Source of the DNA: Oopsacas minuta
Lineage: Eukaryota > Porifera > Hexactinellida > Lyssacinosida > Leucopsacidae
DNA length: 64,000 nucleotides
Reading direction: 5' to 3'
Assembly (NCBI GenBank): GCA_024704765.1
Contig: JAKMXF010000155.1
Span: 706,098 to 770,097 of the forward strand
Positions 25,744-37,859 of the stretch are shown here, piece after piece. Made by a program: the position numbers and the translations under genes. The notes under the pieces were generated by a model. The model was not told the origin of the DNA. It was given only the letters and a program-made list of their open reading frames with translations, and ran no database searches. The number at the start of each line of letters is the position of its first letter. Within the stretch, counting starts at the first letter, position 1.

Positions 25744-26161
25744 GTGATCGACGTCCAATATTTTGGCCAAAGGAAACTCAATATCCCAATTGCTCAGGCC
25801 TTCAAAGAATATGAGCAGAACTACTTTGCTATCGGTCATCAAATCGATGCGCGAAACTTTTCTCCAGATCTATCTGATAGTTTTAGAGACATTCTACCTA
25901 TACATTTATCACCGGGAGATTCTTTAGATTCAGACTCTGGCAACGAAACTATATATGGTCCAACTTATGAATAATATCCTTCCTCTAGGAATTTTGATGC
26001 ACAAATATCGCGAAATACTTCTTCTAATGAATGACCATCGTCTCCACTATATCTTCGGAAATCGATCCATTCAACACCAATTCCCAAATCAGAACAGCAA
26101 CTCGATCACTCACGAGTGTGAAGTTAGCCTAGTATTCGACCACGTAAACTTCAATCACTAA
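25744..26161 (+). pseudogene. Unknown coding fragment with conserved tail
   Basis: A 76-codon frame reads IDVQYFGQRKLNIPIAQAF, then NFSPDLSDSFRDILPIHL and ends SDSGNETIYGPTYE. The same frame continues past two stops with SRNFDAQISRNTSSNE and PLYLRKSIHSTPIPKSEQQ. In another frame the segment 26092-26161 ends ECEVSLVFDHVNFNH before a stop, and this tail is repeated in the inverted copy at 31.9 kb with only synonymous differences. An acceptor-like CAAATCAG precedes 26092. I do not recognise the protein; it may be a decayed gene copy or transposon piece. Confidence 0.4.
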
Positions 26162-26925
26162 TTTTATTAACCTATACACCTCTAATTAAACGTAAGTGGT
26201 GTCATTCGATATAGAATTGTTGGACGTTTTAGGCAATATTAATAGTTTTCAAATATTTACTTTACTCACTAGTTTTTGTAATAGTGAGTATGTGTACTAC
26301 TTCATTCGAAATTTCGGTATAAATTTTGAATTTGATTCTGGAATTTGTTTCCAATATTTCGTACATATGGACGTTTATGTATATTAAAATTCATTCCAAA
26401 ATTCTTACAACTCGCTGGGCTATCAGATTTTAAAGTTGAAGTTGGAAGTGAGAATTGGGAGGGTTAGATTATATTATCCATGAAGTAGGGTCAGTTCAAA
26501 CTGTTGTTCCTTAACCTATACCAAATTGATTCTAAATATTTAATGCTTATCAATAGATGAGATGTGAACGTTTCCCGGATATACATATTATCGTGAAATA
26601 CCAAAAAATTAGCACCCTCAACAGCATTCTAATCATCATTAAATTCAGAGTTTTTTGTGTATTACGAACTCCAACTTTGAAGACAATTTTCTAAATTATC
26701 TACCGCCAGAATCGCCTTAAACTTTACAAGCAACCTCTATCGTATTCTATAATTGACTTTCTTAAAGAAAAACAGGGGTCACTATTCGTTTTATTCCTTT
26801 TTATCATTTTGAAGTTATCCATTATTTAACAATTTCTTTGGTCTTTACAATGCTCCATAGCTGCTGTACAGACCATCTGTGTTATCTTGTAAGTATGTAC
26901 ACAGTGGCTGTGATCATACGTGCAA
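26103..26925 (+). repeat. Diverged inverted repeat, left copy
   Basis: About 820 bp that matches the reverse complement of 31145-31968 at roughly 80 percent by eye along its length, including the coding tail ECEVSLVFDHVNFNH, GAACGTTTC/GAACGTTCAC blocks and the TGTTATCTTGTAAG block at its far end. A more decayed direct copy of part of it may lie at 27040-27260. Confidence 0.75.
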
Positions 26926-26929
26926 CAGG

Positions 26930-27426
26930 TGTGAATATTTCAAACTGATATTTCATATTCAAAATGAAACTGAATCTGTATTATTAGTACAATTGAAAGA
27001 AGAAATGGGACGGTTATTGCAATAGTGATATTCTCGCGTATTACTATATTTAACACTCACAACGGTGTTCTAAAAATCCTCGGTTTGTGGTGTATTCTGT
27101 TTCTTAAAATGAATTCCAATTTATAAATCCATGATAAGGATAATTATAGCCAGGATTTCTTAAAACCTTATATAGCAACCTTCTTTGGTGTACTGTAATT
27201 CGATCCTCGATAGAAGATTACGATGGCTAGTCATTTTATACCTCTATATTCTTAAATTTACTTACTTTACTACAAAAATTGTATTTGTAATCCATACTCT
27301 GCCAAACCAAACTATAATTCTTTCTCCCTAAATGATTTGTGACATCATTGCTATTTCCAATTTCAAGTGTTTGATGCTACATTGTTTATTTCCATTTTGC
27401 GTGGCATACGAAGTACGAAATATGCT
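26930..27426. other. Spacer, possible degraded repeat
   Basis: Contains words resembling the preceding repeat (for example GTGGTGTATTCTGTTTC against TTTGTGTATTACGAACTCC), so it may be an older tandem piece. No gene. Confidence 0.3.
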
Positions 27427-27667
27427 TTAGACAATATCATTAACTGCTTCATCATTAATGAAATTATTTTGAACTTCAGCTTGTGTTTTTTCATCATTTG
27501 CTTTTTTGTATTTTGAAACTTCTTTCTCTTGCTTTGCACCTTCTTTTATTCGCGATCCTATTGTGAATATCATGATTGCTATTCTATTATGGTGTGCTCG
27601 CAATGGTATGCACTCTCTCTGCGAATCTCCCAATAATTCTGGATCATCCCTGATTATCCTGTTTCGG
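27427..27667 (-). CDS. Host-like terminal exon, unknown protein
   Basis: A minus-strand exon of 241 bases: an acceptor CTTAG (27668-27672 read on the minus strand) is followed by one base and 80 codons to a stop at 27427. It reads RNRIIRDDPELLGDSQREC, IPLRAHHNRIAIMIFTI, GSRIKEGAKQEKEVSKYKK and ends NFINDEAVNDIV. The second half is charged and probably helical; IAIMIFTI is short and hydrophobic. I do not recognise the protein and could not place the upstream exon. Coding character is good, function unknown. Confidence 0.45.
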
Positions 27668-29724
27668 CTAAGTTCCGTATTTTGTATAAGATCCGTTTAT
27701 AATACTATGTACATTGCTAAACAAATCCAACTCTTTGAATTTTCCTGAACCATGCTGTAGTTTTAAATTTAGACGCTACTGGTTCCCTTATTAGCAAACA
27801 TCCTTCTTGTTCAAACTAAATATTTTATTACTCTCTGACAATGCAACATCCCCAGTATTCTGCCATTTCGATACCAGTTGTAGAGATGACTAGCAGTGAT
27901 CATAGCACTGCTGAAATCTTACATTTCTTAAACAAATGGTGTTTAAGTACAAAACTAGGTATTAATAGGAAATTACAAATTAATAATGTGGAAATGGATT
28001 ATAGCTGGACGATGACATAAAGTACTTGTTTAGCATTTAATTGTTACTATTCTGAATGCCTCCAAAATTGCGGAGATTTGTAATTAATAGTGAACATTTA
28101 AATATACCGGCTATGCTACATCTGTTCTGCTCATGTAATGCACTGGGTTAGTTATAATTAGACAAACATTTCAAATAGATAAAACATAAAATGAATAATT
28201 TTGTATGTATTTGATCACATCTTGAACATTAATAATATTCATGAAATTGACTATCTATTCGAATTATTTTTTATGTTTGTGTTCAGAAACACAATTTGTG
28301 TTCTTCGAAATATAGTAGTTGAATTTGGACAGTGTATTAAGAGTTAGAGTGTATTTAGTATTGAATCCCCGAAGATTTCCAGGACGGTGATTTTGCTAAA
28401 GAAAATGGCTTAACTTATAGATAGAAGTCACTATTCTGTAAGCATTTTGAACAAATTTATAATACTACTCTACTTATCATAATAAATAATGTAAGTGTGA
28501 TTAAATTAATATTTGTTATCATCCTCAAATAATAGAGTTTGTTTTAACATGTTACATGCCATTATAAGAAATTATATTCCATCTAAGATGCTGCATGTTC
28601 CCGGAGATTGAAACTCTTTATTTTCTTCTCTCTCATATTGTGTCACAGATAGTATTGACAATTTCATGAAATGCGTTCCTTAATTGTAGAAAATATGATT
28701 AGAAAATATGATTGGAAATTTGAACGAAGAGTGTAGTAGGTTTATTTGTAACAAATTTCGACGATCTGTAATTAATTATAGGAATGTTAACGGCTACATA
28801 ATTTAATCCAAAATACACAATTACTAAACATTGGGGACTGATGTTGAGTTATTCGCATCAACACATGTTACAAATGGATATTTGGGTAATATACGGATGG
28901 CATTTCTGGGAGTGGTAAATAATTGATCTATATTCTAGAATCAACACCTATTAACCCATATGAATCTATATATATAAATCACAGCGGAGTTCATTATGAG
29001 TCAATTGTAAGTATAGATTACTAATTTTAAGTAATGAATACTGTCTAACAATTAAATTATTATCTTTGTATACGTAGTCATAATTACTGGTGTCTGCAGT
29101 ATATTAACTAATTTATTTGTGGAACTAATTTCGGCAATTGGCTGTGGGATATACATTAATAATAGACAATTGAAACAAAAATATTTCGGATCTTTTCTCA
29201 GAAATTGTAATTGATTAAATACAGTATAACTCAGATAATACCGATCCCCTCGGAAAGCAAAAATTAGTACGACTACTGAAGTACGCTTTATTCGAATCTT
29301 TTTCCTACACGATAGTGCAAGAATAAAATTTACATACTGTAGAAGTCATACTAACGGAGTTTTACTGTATGTAAATCTTAATATTTGTTAGAACCAGTTA
29401 AATGTATAGAGTCAATCAGTAATGTATATTATTTCACAGGGGGGAGTTTGGAATTAGGAACCAGTCGTATAAGTTTAAACTACACCTTTGTATCCATAAA
29501 TTAGAATTATTCCTCAATTGTATGTTATGTACCCAAGTTACTTAAAGTCAATTAACTAAAATAATTGATATATATAAGGCCATATAAAATAATATACTTG
29601 TTTATCATCCCCGCTCACCCCATTTAATTTCCCTCCTCGGCAATTTTTTTAATTTTAAAACATATCTTTATTTAATAATTATATTCGCAGATGAGCATCT
29701 TCGAAACAAACTAATTATTTAACA
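27668..29724. other. AT-rich region, nothing recognised
   Basis: About 2 kb with no supportable gene, repeat terminus or RNA. Upstream exons of the 27427 terminal exon could lie here, but none stands out. Confidence 0.45.
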
Positions 29725-29943
29725 CTAGCGCCCTTCGCTTGCTAGGTCGCTGAGCAGTGTGGCTACTCATGTGATTTTTCGAAAAATCAAAAAAGGTGGC
29801 AATGGCATCATAATTTCGTCCAAGACTCAAATCTGTCCGAGTCAGGCCCAATTTCCCCACCCTGTATGGCAAAAATCAGTCCTGGGGTGTGCACTAAATT
29901 CTTATCATTATTATTTAAATTGTACAATAATTCAGATTATAGA
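29725..29943 (-). mobile_element. Helitron-like 3' end, truncated
   Basis: On the minus strand it ends GCAAGCGAAGGGCGCTAG at 29725, followed by T, matching the 3' end at 21816. The interior (ATAATTTCGTCC, CCAAGACTCAAATCTGTCCG) also matches 22290-22360. The 5' end is not clear; similarity fades by about 29943. Confidence 0.55.
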
Positions 29944-31144
29944 GAGGAAGTGAATATTAGTTTCCCATATGCAGTGAAAGCTTATACGAGCACCAACGTA
30001 CCTTACGGTAAAAATTTATTCGCTTTTCCGGAGTTCATAGTCCGGAGTAATATCTATTGAAGTACGGTTGTAGGGACCTGATTATGTCGAATATTGTTCG
30101 TCTTATCAGAAATTGGTATTAACGAGATAGTATAAATAAATTTTAAAATACGCTAAGCATAAATAAAAATTAAATGCCACCCCCGCCCCCATTTCGCAGA
30201 AAAAATGGATGAGAAACAAGTAATTTATTTTATATCGCCTAACCTGAAAATCTCATGAAAACTTACTACATGAATATATATGTATTTAACTATTACTCGT
30301 TCGTTCCAATAGAGAATATCTTATGTCAGTTAATTTCCTCAATCAACTCTGTTGCATGTATTATTAATTAATCTTGTAAAAGTTGAGGACATACTCTGAA
30401 TAGGGAATCCAGAATCAAACCTAAGGAATTTGAAGTTGAGAATTTAACCCCACATATAAATTATATATCCGCATTGGTTTATTGGGTAGAATAATATTCT
30501 GTGCTATGCTTAAATTCTGAAGACAATATTTCTGATGATATCCAAAAATTGTTGAGAATTTCTTCATTATTATGAAACAAAAAATGGACTAAAAACATGC
30601 CATAAGATTGACATGAGACACAAAGCGATTTTGATATTATAAGTGAACATTGGGTTTATTTACCATTACCAGGATATAGCTAGTCAACACACTGTCGGTC
30701 GTAGACAAATTCATTGAAGAGCTCTTCTACTGATGTCCTTATTAGATTATTGTAAATAAGCGAATTTAATGTGTAATTCTATGCTGAATATTTTTTGTGC
30801 ATCCAAGATATAACGAATAGTATATGTGTAATTCCATATCGATTTTTGTATGTTCTGTTCAAATTGTCTATAAATACAAATGGATTTCGTTACAACTCCT
30901 AGCAGATTCTCATTATTCATTTCTATTTCAATAAGATTATAGTACTTTCCAGTATAATATCTATTGAGGTAATCATTTTTGGAGAAAAATCTTTAGAAAT
31001 ATTCATTTGGAAAATCTACTTGTTTGTGGTTCCTACATTTATAATTTGCTACATTATTGAATTTCTTAAAAAGTGTAAAGAATTTGTGAAGTGCAAAATA
31101 GAATGGTAACTAAAGTAAGTAGAATAATGTGACTTCCTATACCT
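29944..31144. other. AT-rich region, nothing recognised
   Basis: No coding or repeat signal that I can support between the Helitron-like fragment and the right arm of the inverted repeat. Confidence 0.45.
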
Positions 31145-31968
31145 AAGATTACAGTCACTGTGTATAGGCTTACAAGATAACAACGATGGTCTATACAGAA
31201 GCTATAGTATATTACAAAGACTAGAGAATTTGAGAAATAATAGATACTATAAAAGGATTAAAATGTAATAAAAACTACTAGCAACCCCCCTCTTGTATTT
31301 CTTTAAGAAATTGATTTATAGAATTCGATGGAAGTTATCTGTAAAATTTGATTCGATTCTGGTGGTAAATACTTTCGAGAGTTGATTCCAGAGTTGGAGT
31401 TCGTAATGCACAAAACCTCATATTTAAATAATTTTTAGAATGCTGGGAGGGTGCTAATTTTTTTGGTATTTCACGATAATACTGATATCGTTAGAAACGT
31501 TCACATCTCAACTATCGATTAACATTAAAATATTTTAAATTCAGTTTTGTATAGGCTAAGGAACAACAGTTTGAACTGACCCTACTTTATGTATAATATA
31601 ATCTATCCCCCCTCAAATCTCACTTCCAACTTCAACTTTGAAATCTGATAACTCAGCGAGTTGTAAGAATTTTGGAATGAAATTTAATTTATATACATAA
31701 ACGTTCATATCTCCTTAATATAGGATAGGGAATTTCAGAATCAATTTCAAAATTTATACCGAAATTTCGAACAAAGTTGTATACATACTCATTATTACGA
31801 TAACTAGTGAATAAAGTAAAAAAAAATGAAATTCTTTATTTTGCCTAAACGTCCGACAATCCTCTATCGAATGATACCAATTACGTTTAATCAGCTGTGC
31901 AAGTGAGTATAATTAGTGATTGAAGTTTACATGGTCGAATACGAGGCTAACTTCGCACTCGTCATCGC
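31145..31968 (-). repeat. Diverged inverted repeat, right copy
   Basis: The reverse complement matches 26103-26925. Read on the minus strand it begins with DDECEVSLVFDHVNFNH and a stop. The 48 bases shared for this tail differ from the left copy at three positions, all third bases that keep the amino acid. Past the stop the two copies differ more. Confidence 0.75.
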
Positions 31969-33276
31969 TCAAACTTCACCCCCCTATGTCTCTTTCGGAT
32001 AAATCTTGTGTTTAACTCACAGGATTATCAGCAGCAAAAGCTTTCATTCCATTAAATGTAACATTTGTGGGAATTTAAACGAAAAGTAATGAATGACTCA
32101 CTTATAGGGCTATCGAATGACTAAACCTTTCTTATTGATGTGACTATCAATGACTTTGTGGTACGTTCGCACCAAGATTTTGATTTGGCTTATTTGTTAC
32201 TTATATTCATATGAATAACTAATATATTTGCATCTAATGAAACCTGATTTGTACGAACTCCTGATTAGCGAACAAATGTTTTTGTCCTTCCTTTCGTGCT
32301 CGTATTAACGAAGTTCTAATTTATGATTGATTCAAAAGTGTGAAAATCGAAATCAGTAATTTTGGTACTTTTCTACAAATTTTTAAAATTATGTTTACTT
32401 TCTTGTTAAACATGATAAAGGTATATTTTCTAACATTTTGGGATTGAGAAATTCTAATTCAATATTGCATACCATATATCCCTTTTCTTAACAACGAACA
32501 AACAGACAAACAATCAGACAACTTTACTAGGTTAGTTATTAAATTATGTTAATGTTTTGATAAATAATAATTATCCAGACAATGAAGGATTCTAGGATAC
32601 TATTTATCTAAGGTAAATCATTATTCTGATTATTTAATTTCACTGAAAATATTTAGCATTTCAACTTGCATGTCTTTTATCTTATTGGAGTCGCCAATTC
32701 GTTGGAGCAGCACTAGATAGTTTTCAAATACATCACTAATGCGAATTGCATTCGAAAGTGTCTAGGATTGACGATGAAGGAAATATATCAATTGATGATT
32801 CGATATTTCCATAGGATATAAGTGAGGAGCTCGATATCCAACTTGCACAGCTTTATCGAAGCGAGACTGAAGATTTAGATGATACTGTTCATGAGCTACA
32901 ACAACAAAGAGGTATTTCAGGTTGTGGTGTCTTACAATTGTAGTTAGTGTCGCTTAGCGAATGTTTTATAACCAAGTATATTGAGAAGGAACCCGGGCAA
33001 TTTGAGACGTCACCTGCGTAATTTCATCATTTCTGGAAAATTATCACCCCTGCCTACAATTTCTGATATGTTCTATTCACGGACACATGTTAATTGGAAT
33101 ATATATTTGAACTTGTGGTTATTTGTAGTCTAGCTTCGCTTTCATGAATATGATGAATTTTCAAGTGTTTACTCAATGGTTTCATAAACCATGCGTTAGC
33201 CTACTGAATATTACACAAACATTTTCCTCGTTCATTTGTTAGAGGTGTATCACCAAAAAGAGTTTAGTAATGATGA
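31969..33276. other. Spacer with one acidic exon-like frame (32760-32940)
   Basis: Mostly AT-rich. At 32760-32940 the plus strand reads RIDDEGNISIDDSIFP, a stop, then ISEELDIQLAQLYRSETE and DLDDTVHELQQQRGIS, which is more protein-like than expected by chance but matches no family I know. Near 32490-32525 a GTTTGTCTGTTTGTTCG word on the minus strand recalls Helitron 5' regions. Confidence 0.25.
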
Positions 33277-33739
33277 TTACACAAGTCAACAAAGTTTCAC
33301 ATTTATTCTCATCAAGTAAAATGGGTATTTTCTAGACTACTTTTTTTGTGCTGATTTCGAATCTGCCAATCATTCCTCTCTAACACATAAATATTTTTAT
33401 TTTCTAGCTCGAAATCTTCGAATTCAATTTCGAAATATTGCATATTGTATTATGCTTAATTAATGCTAAAAGTTGTTCAGCTAATAAATGTTACTTGTTA
33501 TTAGAGTCTCCATGTGAATAATTCAATAATTAATTGAGTATCAAATTAGAACCTAACTATCATGCAATAGGAAATTGAAAAGTTTTCACATTTGTGAGAT
33601 ATACCTGGTGAGACACAAATGTAATGAGACTCTATTTCTACATCAATATTTAGGAGAGTTTAATAAGTTATCATTTTGGATTTATGAAATGTATTCCCCA
33701 TACATTCAACCACTGACTTACAATGCCTATAAATGTTTG

Positions 33740-34757
33740 AATTTCCAGTCGGAAACGTTCTGGTGGCAGCTGTCTCATGAATTGCAGCGTTTTCCCTTGG
33801 ATTTCTTCTGCACTAGAATATTCATCTTGCGTAGATGCTTTTTAAGGTCCTTGAAACCCACCTATCGCACTGATTCCGGTCTGGACTGGATGGCGATTGT
33901 TAAATTAACACCATATCCCTCCTTTTAAGGTATTCCATTGTCACTCTACTAGTATAGGGTCTAGCGTTGTCATGTTGCCATCATAATTCAATAATTTTTG
34001 TTGGACTGGAGTGGGTTTAAGCCATCGTTCTCCTGTGGATTGAATAAAGTCAATATATACCTTTGCATTTATTGTCCCTTTGGTGGCTGAGAGGACAACG
34101 CTAAATTTCCTATCCCCAGTGAATGCCCAAATGATTAATACCTTACGATTTGTCATTTGAAGTCGGACTACTCAAAGACGCTTCTGATCAGGGGGCCAGC
34201 CATGCTTTGTTCTCTGTTTTTGTTAGATGAGTGTCAAAGAACACCAAACTCTCGTCCTCAGTAGCCCAACACTTTAGAAATTTGGCCATTGGGTATTTAT
34301 CAATCATCCCGACGATTTCTTGAGCACAGACCACCCTAGAGTCCATGTTAGCCTTAGCAAGCAGGTGTGGGGGCCAGACAGAGCAGACCTTTCTCAATCC
34401 CAGTACCTCAACTAAGATGCGTCTAACCGATTTTCTACCAACCTCAGTTGCATCAGCTAGTATTCGTACTGACTGTTTAGGTTCAGCTTCAATTAATTGA
34501 CGAATTTGATGAATATGGATGTCGTCTGTCGAGGAAGGAGGGCAGTCCACTCTGGGATCGTCCTTTAACGAAGGTCTCTCCTCATTAAACCTTTAATACC
34601 ATCTAAACACAGTCGCTCTTGACGGGGATTCATAGAGTTTTGCTTCCAGAAGTTGATCATGAATTTCTCTCGGGATGCTACCCCTCCTAAGCTCGATTAT
34701 TATGTAAGCCCTGAAATGTTCTTTGTCTAAATTCTTCAACGCTGCAGGAGTATACTC
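33740..34757 (-). pseudogene. Mariner-like transposase nested in copy B
   Basis: Read from 34757: an N-terminal helix-turn-helix half (ALKNLDKEHFRAYIIIELRR, SRATVFRWY), then an intact 120-codon frame with HIHQIRQLIEAEPKQSVRIL and PPHLLAKANMDSRVVCAQEI, and the first catalytic D in WATEDESLVFFDTHL (about 34265). After a frameshift come RKVLIIWAFTGDRKFSVVL and YDGNMTTLDPILVE (second D region) and a decayed C-terminus with GFKDLKKHLRK near 33830. Its own terminal repeats were not found. It sits between the 3' end of the copy B protein and the left terminus of copy B, so it inserted after copy B. Confidence 0.75.
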
Positions 34758-34959
34758 TCTATGAGCAAATATAGTGAATTACCAGAAAAGAAATGTTATG
34801 AATTGTGCATAAACCGAATTTGGCACAATATATGGTGTAGTATTAACAGTTATGTGGAGATGACATGTATAATTTGTGATTATGCTCAAGTTACACATTG
34901 GGTCTTATTACCTTCGAGTCTCACCAAGTATAAGTTGAATATACAATAAGAAAAATATT

Positions 34960-36627
34960 TAAGACGTCAAAAACGTTGAGAATAAGAATTTCTTTGTAAA
35001 CTATAATGGGTACATCTCTGTATAACATCCAGCAACAGTCCGCCATCATACTGTCATTCCAGAAACCTTGATATTGATTTTCCATTCTGAGAATGTCTTG
35101 GTGAAATCCTTTGCCATATTCATCCATTACAGCACCAAGGTTTTCTGGAAAAACATAGAGATGGGAGTGCAAAAAGTGTAGTTTCAATGACAACGGCATC
35201 CCATGTTTTCATATGATTGAATTAAGTGTTTTATTCCCTCAATATACTTTGTTGACTTCATATTACCTAAAACGTTTTCACAAATCCATTTGGAAGATTT
35301 CCAAGCTGTGAATTCCTTAACCGAAAGTATGTTGTCAAACTCTTCATCCTTGAGAACTTCCCTAATTTGTAGTCCAATAAATACACCCTCTTTAAGCTCA
35401 GCATCACTTAATTTGGGAAAATTCTCAACAATATAGCGGAACCCTGTAGAATTTGTTTTACCCATTGGTTTGACAAAAGATTTCATCGATCCGGGTTTTA
35501 TATGAAGTAGTGGCAACAAGATATTATCAGGATATACCAATGGTATATATTCAATATTGAATTTTCCTACTCCAGAATTTGTTCTCCTGGGCCAATCACG
35601 CTTTTTGTGATGATATACCGTTGCACAGCTGCACAATAAATTAAGAAAGCAACAATATTTGGTGAATCCTTATTGCAACCCCATTAACAGACCAATGACC
35701 TTAAGATCCTCACATATATTCCACCTGTGTGTTATATATTTGATCGCAACCAAAACCTCTTCCAGGTTATATATGACTCTAAGATTTACAGAGTAGCAAT
35801 TGGAATTGCCCGATTTTTATTTCTGTTATGCAACAAAACGGCTTTCAAGCTATGTTTCAATGAATCAATATATAGGCGCCAAACAGAGGATGAATTTTCC
35901 TGTGACTAACAAGAAAACAGCCCGCCAATAGCATTAAAATAATAGAGAAGACCATCAACTGTGAAATATTGAGCCAAATCAGAATTTCGTTTATTGTAGT
36001 GGGACACTATAACATTCTTGTTGAGTAAATTCTTTTGTTGAAGCCTTGATGAAAGAAGTTCTGTCTTTTCCTTCGACAGATCAGGATCCCTGCCAAGTCA
36101 TTCAATTCACACTCTCTGAAGGTTTGGGGCGCTAAATTACTATCTTCAGGGACGTATTCTGAACCAATAGAAGATTCATCCATTGAATATGACAAAGTAT
36201 CTACATCATCAGAAAGTGAATTAAATCCATATAACGTAGGAGTAGGGACAGGCAAGGAGACATCATGAGGAACTGGTCTGCGAGCAGATTGCAAATCTGG
36301 GAAAATGATTTTATGTTTATTTTTCATTGAAAACCCAGTGGTATTTACGATGCAAAAATAGCAATCATCGTAGTGATTCTTTGGTTCCCTCCAAACCATT
36401 TGGTATTCCAAAAGCACTGAAGTTTTTCTTTTGTTCACCCAATCACGTAAGCCACTAGAACAAGCAGAACTAATCACATGAGGCGCCCACATCTTATCTT
36501 GACCACCTAAAGGACAATCAAAATACTGGCTATATGTTGTCTTGAGCTCATTTGTTATGGTAGGCGTTGTGATTTTAAACAAAAGGAGCCACGAACATAG
36601 CAAAAACTGTGTGGTGTATTGATACAT
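34960..36627 (-). pseudogene. Unnamed transposase-like protein family, copy B
   Basis: Same order as copy A on the minus strand: GGQDKMWAPHVISSACSSGL, MVWREPKNHYDDCYFCIV, SARRPVPHDVSLPVPTP, a linker ending SEYVPEDS, then LNDLAGILICR before a frameshift at about 36090. The core is more decayed (SLKAVLLHN and EDLKVIGLLMGLQ are readable between 35900 and 35660). From 35636 the C-terminal 150 codons are open: NILLPLLHIKPGSMKSFV, DAELKEGVFIGLQIREVL and FTAWKSSKWICENVLGN, then LHFLHSHLYVFPENLGA and KGFHQDI to a divergent end. No ATG equivalent to copy A's was found; the N-terminal finger is lost or changed. Confidence 0.7.
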
Positions 36628-36906
36628 CTGCGATGCATTATGAGATTAATTGACTCAAAAAAGAGAAATAGAGCTAGTAAATTGGGATATATTGCATTAA
36701 TTTACAAATTGTGTTACTTTGCTATTGTAATATTTTAGGAAATTTAGAATTATATTATTGAAAATAATGGAATAATATAGTTGGATTTTATGAAAAAGCT
36801 ACACGTGATAGATAAAGACGGAGAGCAGATTTGAAATCAGCACAAAAAATCACGTTAGAGAAGTTATATATGATCTATGATTAAAACACCTTGTTGACAT
36901 GTGTAA

Positions 36907-37850
36907 TATAATGTATTCTTGTTAATTTACAACAGCTTACTATTTTTTCATGAATTGTGTATTAGCTACTAGCACTTTAGTTTTTGTAGCTCTTGTTCAT
37001 TCAAATAGTGAATAAATATCTTACAATGTAGAATTTGTTTCGATTCGCATGGAAGATACTTGTGTGATTATTCTCTTTAGTGTAGAGAACGGCTGCCTGC
37101 AAATTTAAGAGTTTATTCTCATGAAATCTCGGCTCTTCATTGACTTCAATGAATATGCTCGATTACTGCAATGATTCTTCCAGCGAAAGCAGCAAACCAA
37201 GAATGTTGTATCTTTGAAAATTTTGGTTTCCCGAATATTTATATAGAGTTGTTATTATTTAATGCAGCTATGTACTTACGTTTAGCATATTCAGAGCATT
37301 ACAGAGATTTAATTAAAAGTCTTAGAGATGTATGTGCGTCTGTACATATTTTGTGTATTAGTTCTAACTTGATTTTACATGTATTGTGTAGATTGCTAGC
37401 TTTGTCGTATATTATAATACGCGGGGGCTTTTTTGAACAATGACAGGACTAGGTTGAATACTGTAGTTATAGATCTTTACTATGAAGTATTTGAATCCTT
37501 GGCACACTATATGTCTACAGACAACAACTAACAGTCCTGGTGATAATCATCGATGTTTCAGATACATTTTTGTACATTCTTTATATTCCTCCTCGTTATC
37601 ATCTTCATATATCAGTGATCTATGGGTTGATTATATTTGAAAGTTTGCACTATAGACTTTTAGATTATATTTTCAGCATATGCATCATACTGAATGAATA
37701 GTTGAATATAATTATACTGGAAAGTAATTATATAGAGTATCATTTGATGGGAAAGTATCTACCTTCTTCCTTCCTTCTATATGGTTATTGAGTAATTCAA
37801 TCTTGGATAGAATAGCCATTGGAACACCTGCAAGAATAGGATGAAGTCTG
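36907..37850. other. Spacer, nothing recognised
   Basis: A plus-strand open frame of 90 codons at 37171-37443 has no recognisable domain and no splice context; I leave it uncalled. The rest is AT-rich. Confidence 0.4.
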
Positions 37851-37859
37851 AATCCTATA

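Larger units (their letters stand above)
33277..36906 (-). mobile_element. Unnamed DNA transposon, copy B, with terminal inverted repeats
   Basis: The left end starts TTACACAAGTCAACAAAG (33277) and the right end read inward starts TTACACATGTCAACAAGG (36906). About 60 bp further in, both ends carry GTGCTGATTTC(G/A)AATCTGC. The same two-part pattern bounds copy D at 51461-53548, which makes four matching termini. The span is 3630 bp, of which about 1.0 kb is a nested mariner. Between the termini lies the unnamed protein on the minus strand. I could not identify a target-site duplication. Confidence 0.7.

Noticed and set aside
37171-37443. Plus-strand open frame of 90 codons
   Set aside because: No domain, no splice context and no homology that I can recognise; length is possible by chance in AT-rich DNA.
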